Assembly: GCA_002684315.1 (NCBI GenBank)
Contig: NYVB01000128.1
Coordinates: 1,764-8,184, forward strand
Length of the DNA stretch: 6,421 bases
From: Planctomycetaceae bacterium
Lineage (GTDB): Bacteria; Planctomycetota; Phycisphaerae; Phycisphaerales; SM1A02
Direction: 5' to 3'
Part shown: positions 5,927 through 6,421 of the stretch, in pieces
How the letters are laid out: every line of letters starts with the position of its first letter
Position numbering within the stretch: the first letter of the stretch is position 1
Notes under the pieces: model-generated
What the model saw: only the letters and a program-made list of their open reading frames with translations
What the model was told of the DNA's origin: nothing
The model's database searches: none
Translations under genes and position numbers: made by a program

Positions 5927-6421
5927 ACGAAATGCTCCCCTCGATGCGATCACACGAAGACGGTTCATCGCCACCACCTCCGTCGGTGCGGCCCTTCCTC
6001 TGGCGGGCACCGCCCTGGGCGGACTTCCCATTCGCGGCAAGGATGAAATTCGTGTCGGGGTGATCGGTTGTGGAGGTCGTGGCACCGGTGCGGCCATGAA
6101 TGCGCTTCAAGCCTCCCCTGAGATTCGAATTCATGCGGTGGGTGATCTCTTCGCCGATCGGATGACCGCCTCGCGTGACAATCTTCGTAGTCAGGTCGAG
6201 CGCTTCGGTGACCGTGCCTCCGTGCCAGAAGAGAACTGTTTCGCCGGCTGGGATGCCTACAAGGATGTCCTTTCCACCGACTGCGAGTACGTCATTCTCG
6301 CCACGCCTCCGGGATTCCGCCCTCAGCATTTCGAAGCGGCGATCGCCGCCGGCAAGCATGTCTTCATGGAAAAACCGGTGGCGGTGGATCCCGTCGGCAT
6401 TCGCAAGGTCATTGCCGCCGC
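5913..6421 (+). CDS. Gfo/Idh/MocA-family oxidoreductase with Tat signal (5' part, runs off the window)
   Basis: The first 169 codons of an NAD(P)-dependent sugar or inositol dehydrogenase-type protein are visible, without an in-frame stop. Residues 14-20 (TRRRFIA) form a twin-arginine motif, followed by a hydrophobic stretch (20-36) with likely cleavage around 34-37, so the folded protein is predicted to be exported by Tat. A Rossmann fold follows: IRVGVIGCGGRGTG (46-59, dinucleotide-binding loop), an acidic end of strand two (VGD, 76-78), YVILATPPGFRPQH (126-139) and AAGKHVFMEKPVAV (145-158). The EKP motif (153-155) is the family hallmark and carries the lysine usually involved in catalysis. 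The C-terminal substrate domain is outside the window, so the substrate cannot be named. Tat-exported Gfo/Idh/MocA proteins of this kind are numerous in planctomycetes. The 14-base overlap with the FGE-like gene implies one transcript. Confidence 0.93.
   Translation, partial: MATNERNAPLDAITRRRFIATTSVGAALPLAGTALGGLPIRGKDEIRVGVIGCGGRGTGAAMNALQASPEIRIHAVGDLFADRMTASRDNLRSQVERFGDRASVPEENCFAGWDAYKDVLSTDCEYVILATPPGFRPQHFEAAIAAGKHVFMEKPVAVDPVGIRKVIAA

Overview
The window looks like a chromosomal stretch from a moderately GC-rich planctomycete, most likely of the Phycisphaerae type. I infer this from two large secreted proteins that each end in a dockerin-like DLN(C/G)D...VNG.DL...L..W tail, from a secreted formylglycine-generating-enzyme-like (FGE-like) protein, and from a Tat-exported Gfo/Idh/MocA oxidoreductase. 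That mix is characteristic of the group. No rRNA, tRNA, CRISPR array, transposase or attachment site was seen. All genes and gene fragments read on the + strand.

Layout. Positions 1-114 are the last 37 codons plus stop of a gene whose tail resembles diheme cytochrome c peroxidase/MauG-like proteins. A 209-base gap follows (115-323), with a GGGGTGACC hairpin and a possible leader fold at the ribosome-binding site. Positions 324-2573 and 2715-4934 hold two tandem paralogues of about 740-750 residues. Each has a signal peptide, a choice-of-anchor B (LVIVD-type) beta-propeller, a beta-rich linker module, a jelly-roll-like module and a C-terminal dockerin-type calcium-binding pair. They are separated by a textbook intrinsic terminator (2591-2636), so they are probably separate transcription units. 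A small perfect hairpin sits over the stop codon of the second copy. Positions 5066-5926 encode a 286-residue secreted FGE-like protein that lacks the usual catalytic cysteine pair. Its end overlaps by 14 bases the start of a Tat-signal Gfo/Idh/MocA dehydrogenase (5913 onward), which runs off the right edge.

How the genes may work together. The two propeller proteins look like surface or extracellular proteins displayed through their C-terminal dockerin-like tails. Their most striking feature is a ring of equivalent positions, one per propeller blade, occupied by W-H-H-H-H-W in both copies. This suggests a conserved central binding site. The FGE-like/oxidoreductase pair looks like a separate two-gene operon with envelope-targeted products. 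Whether the upstream cytochrome belongs with the propeller proteins cannot be decided from this window.
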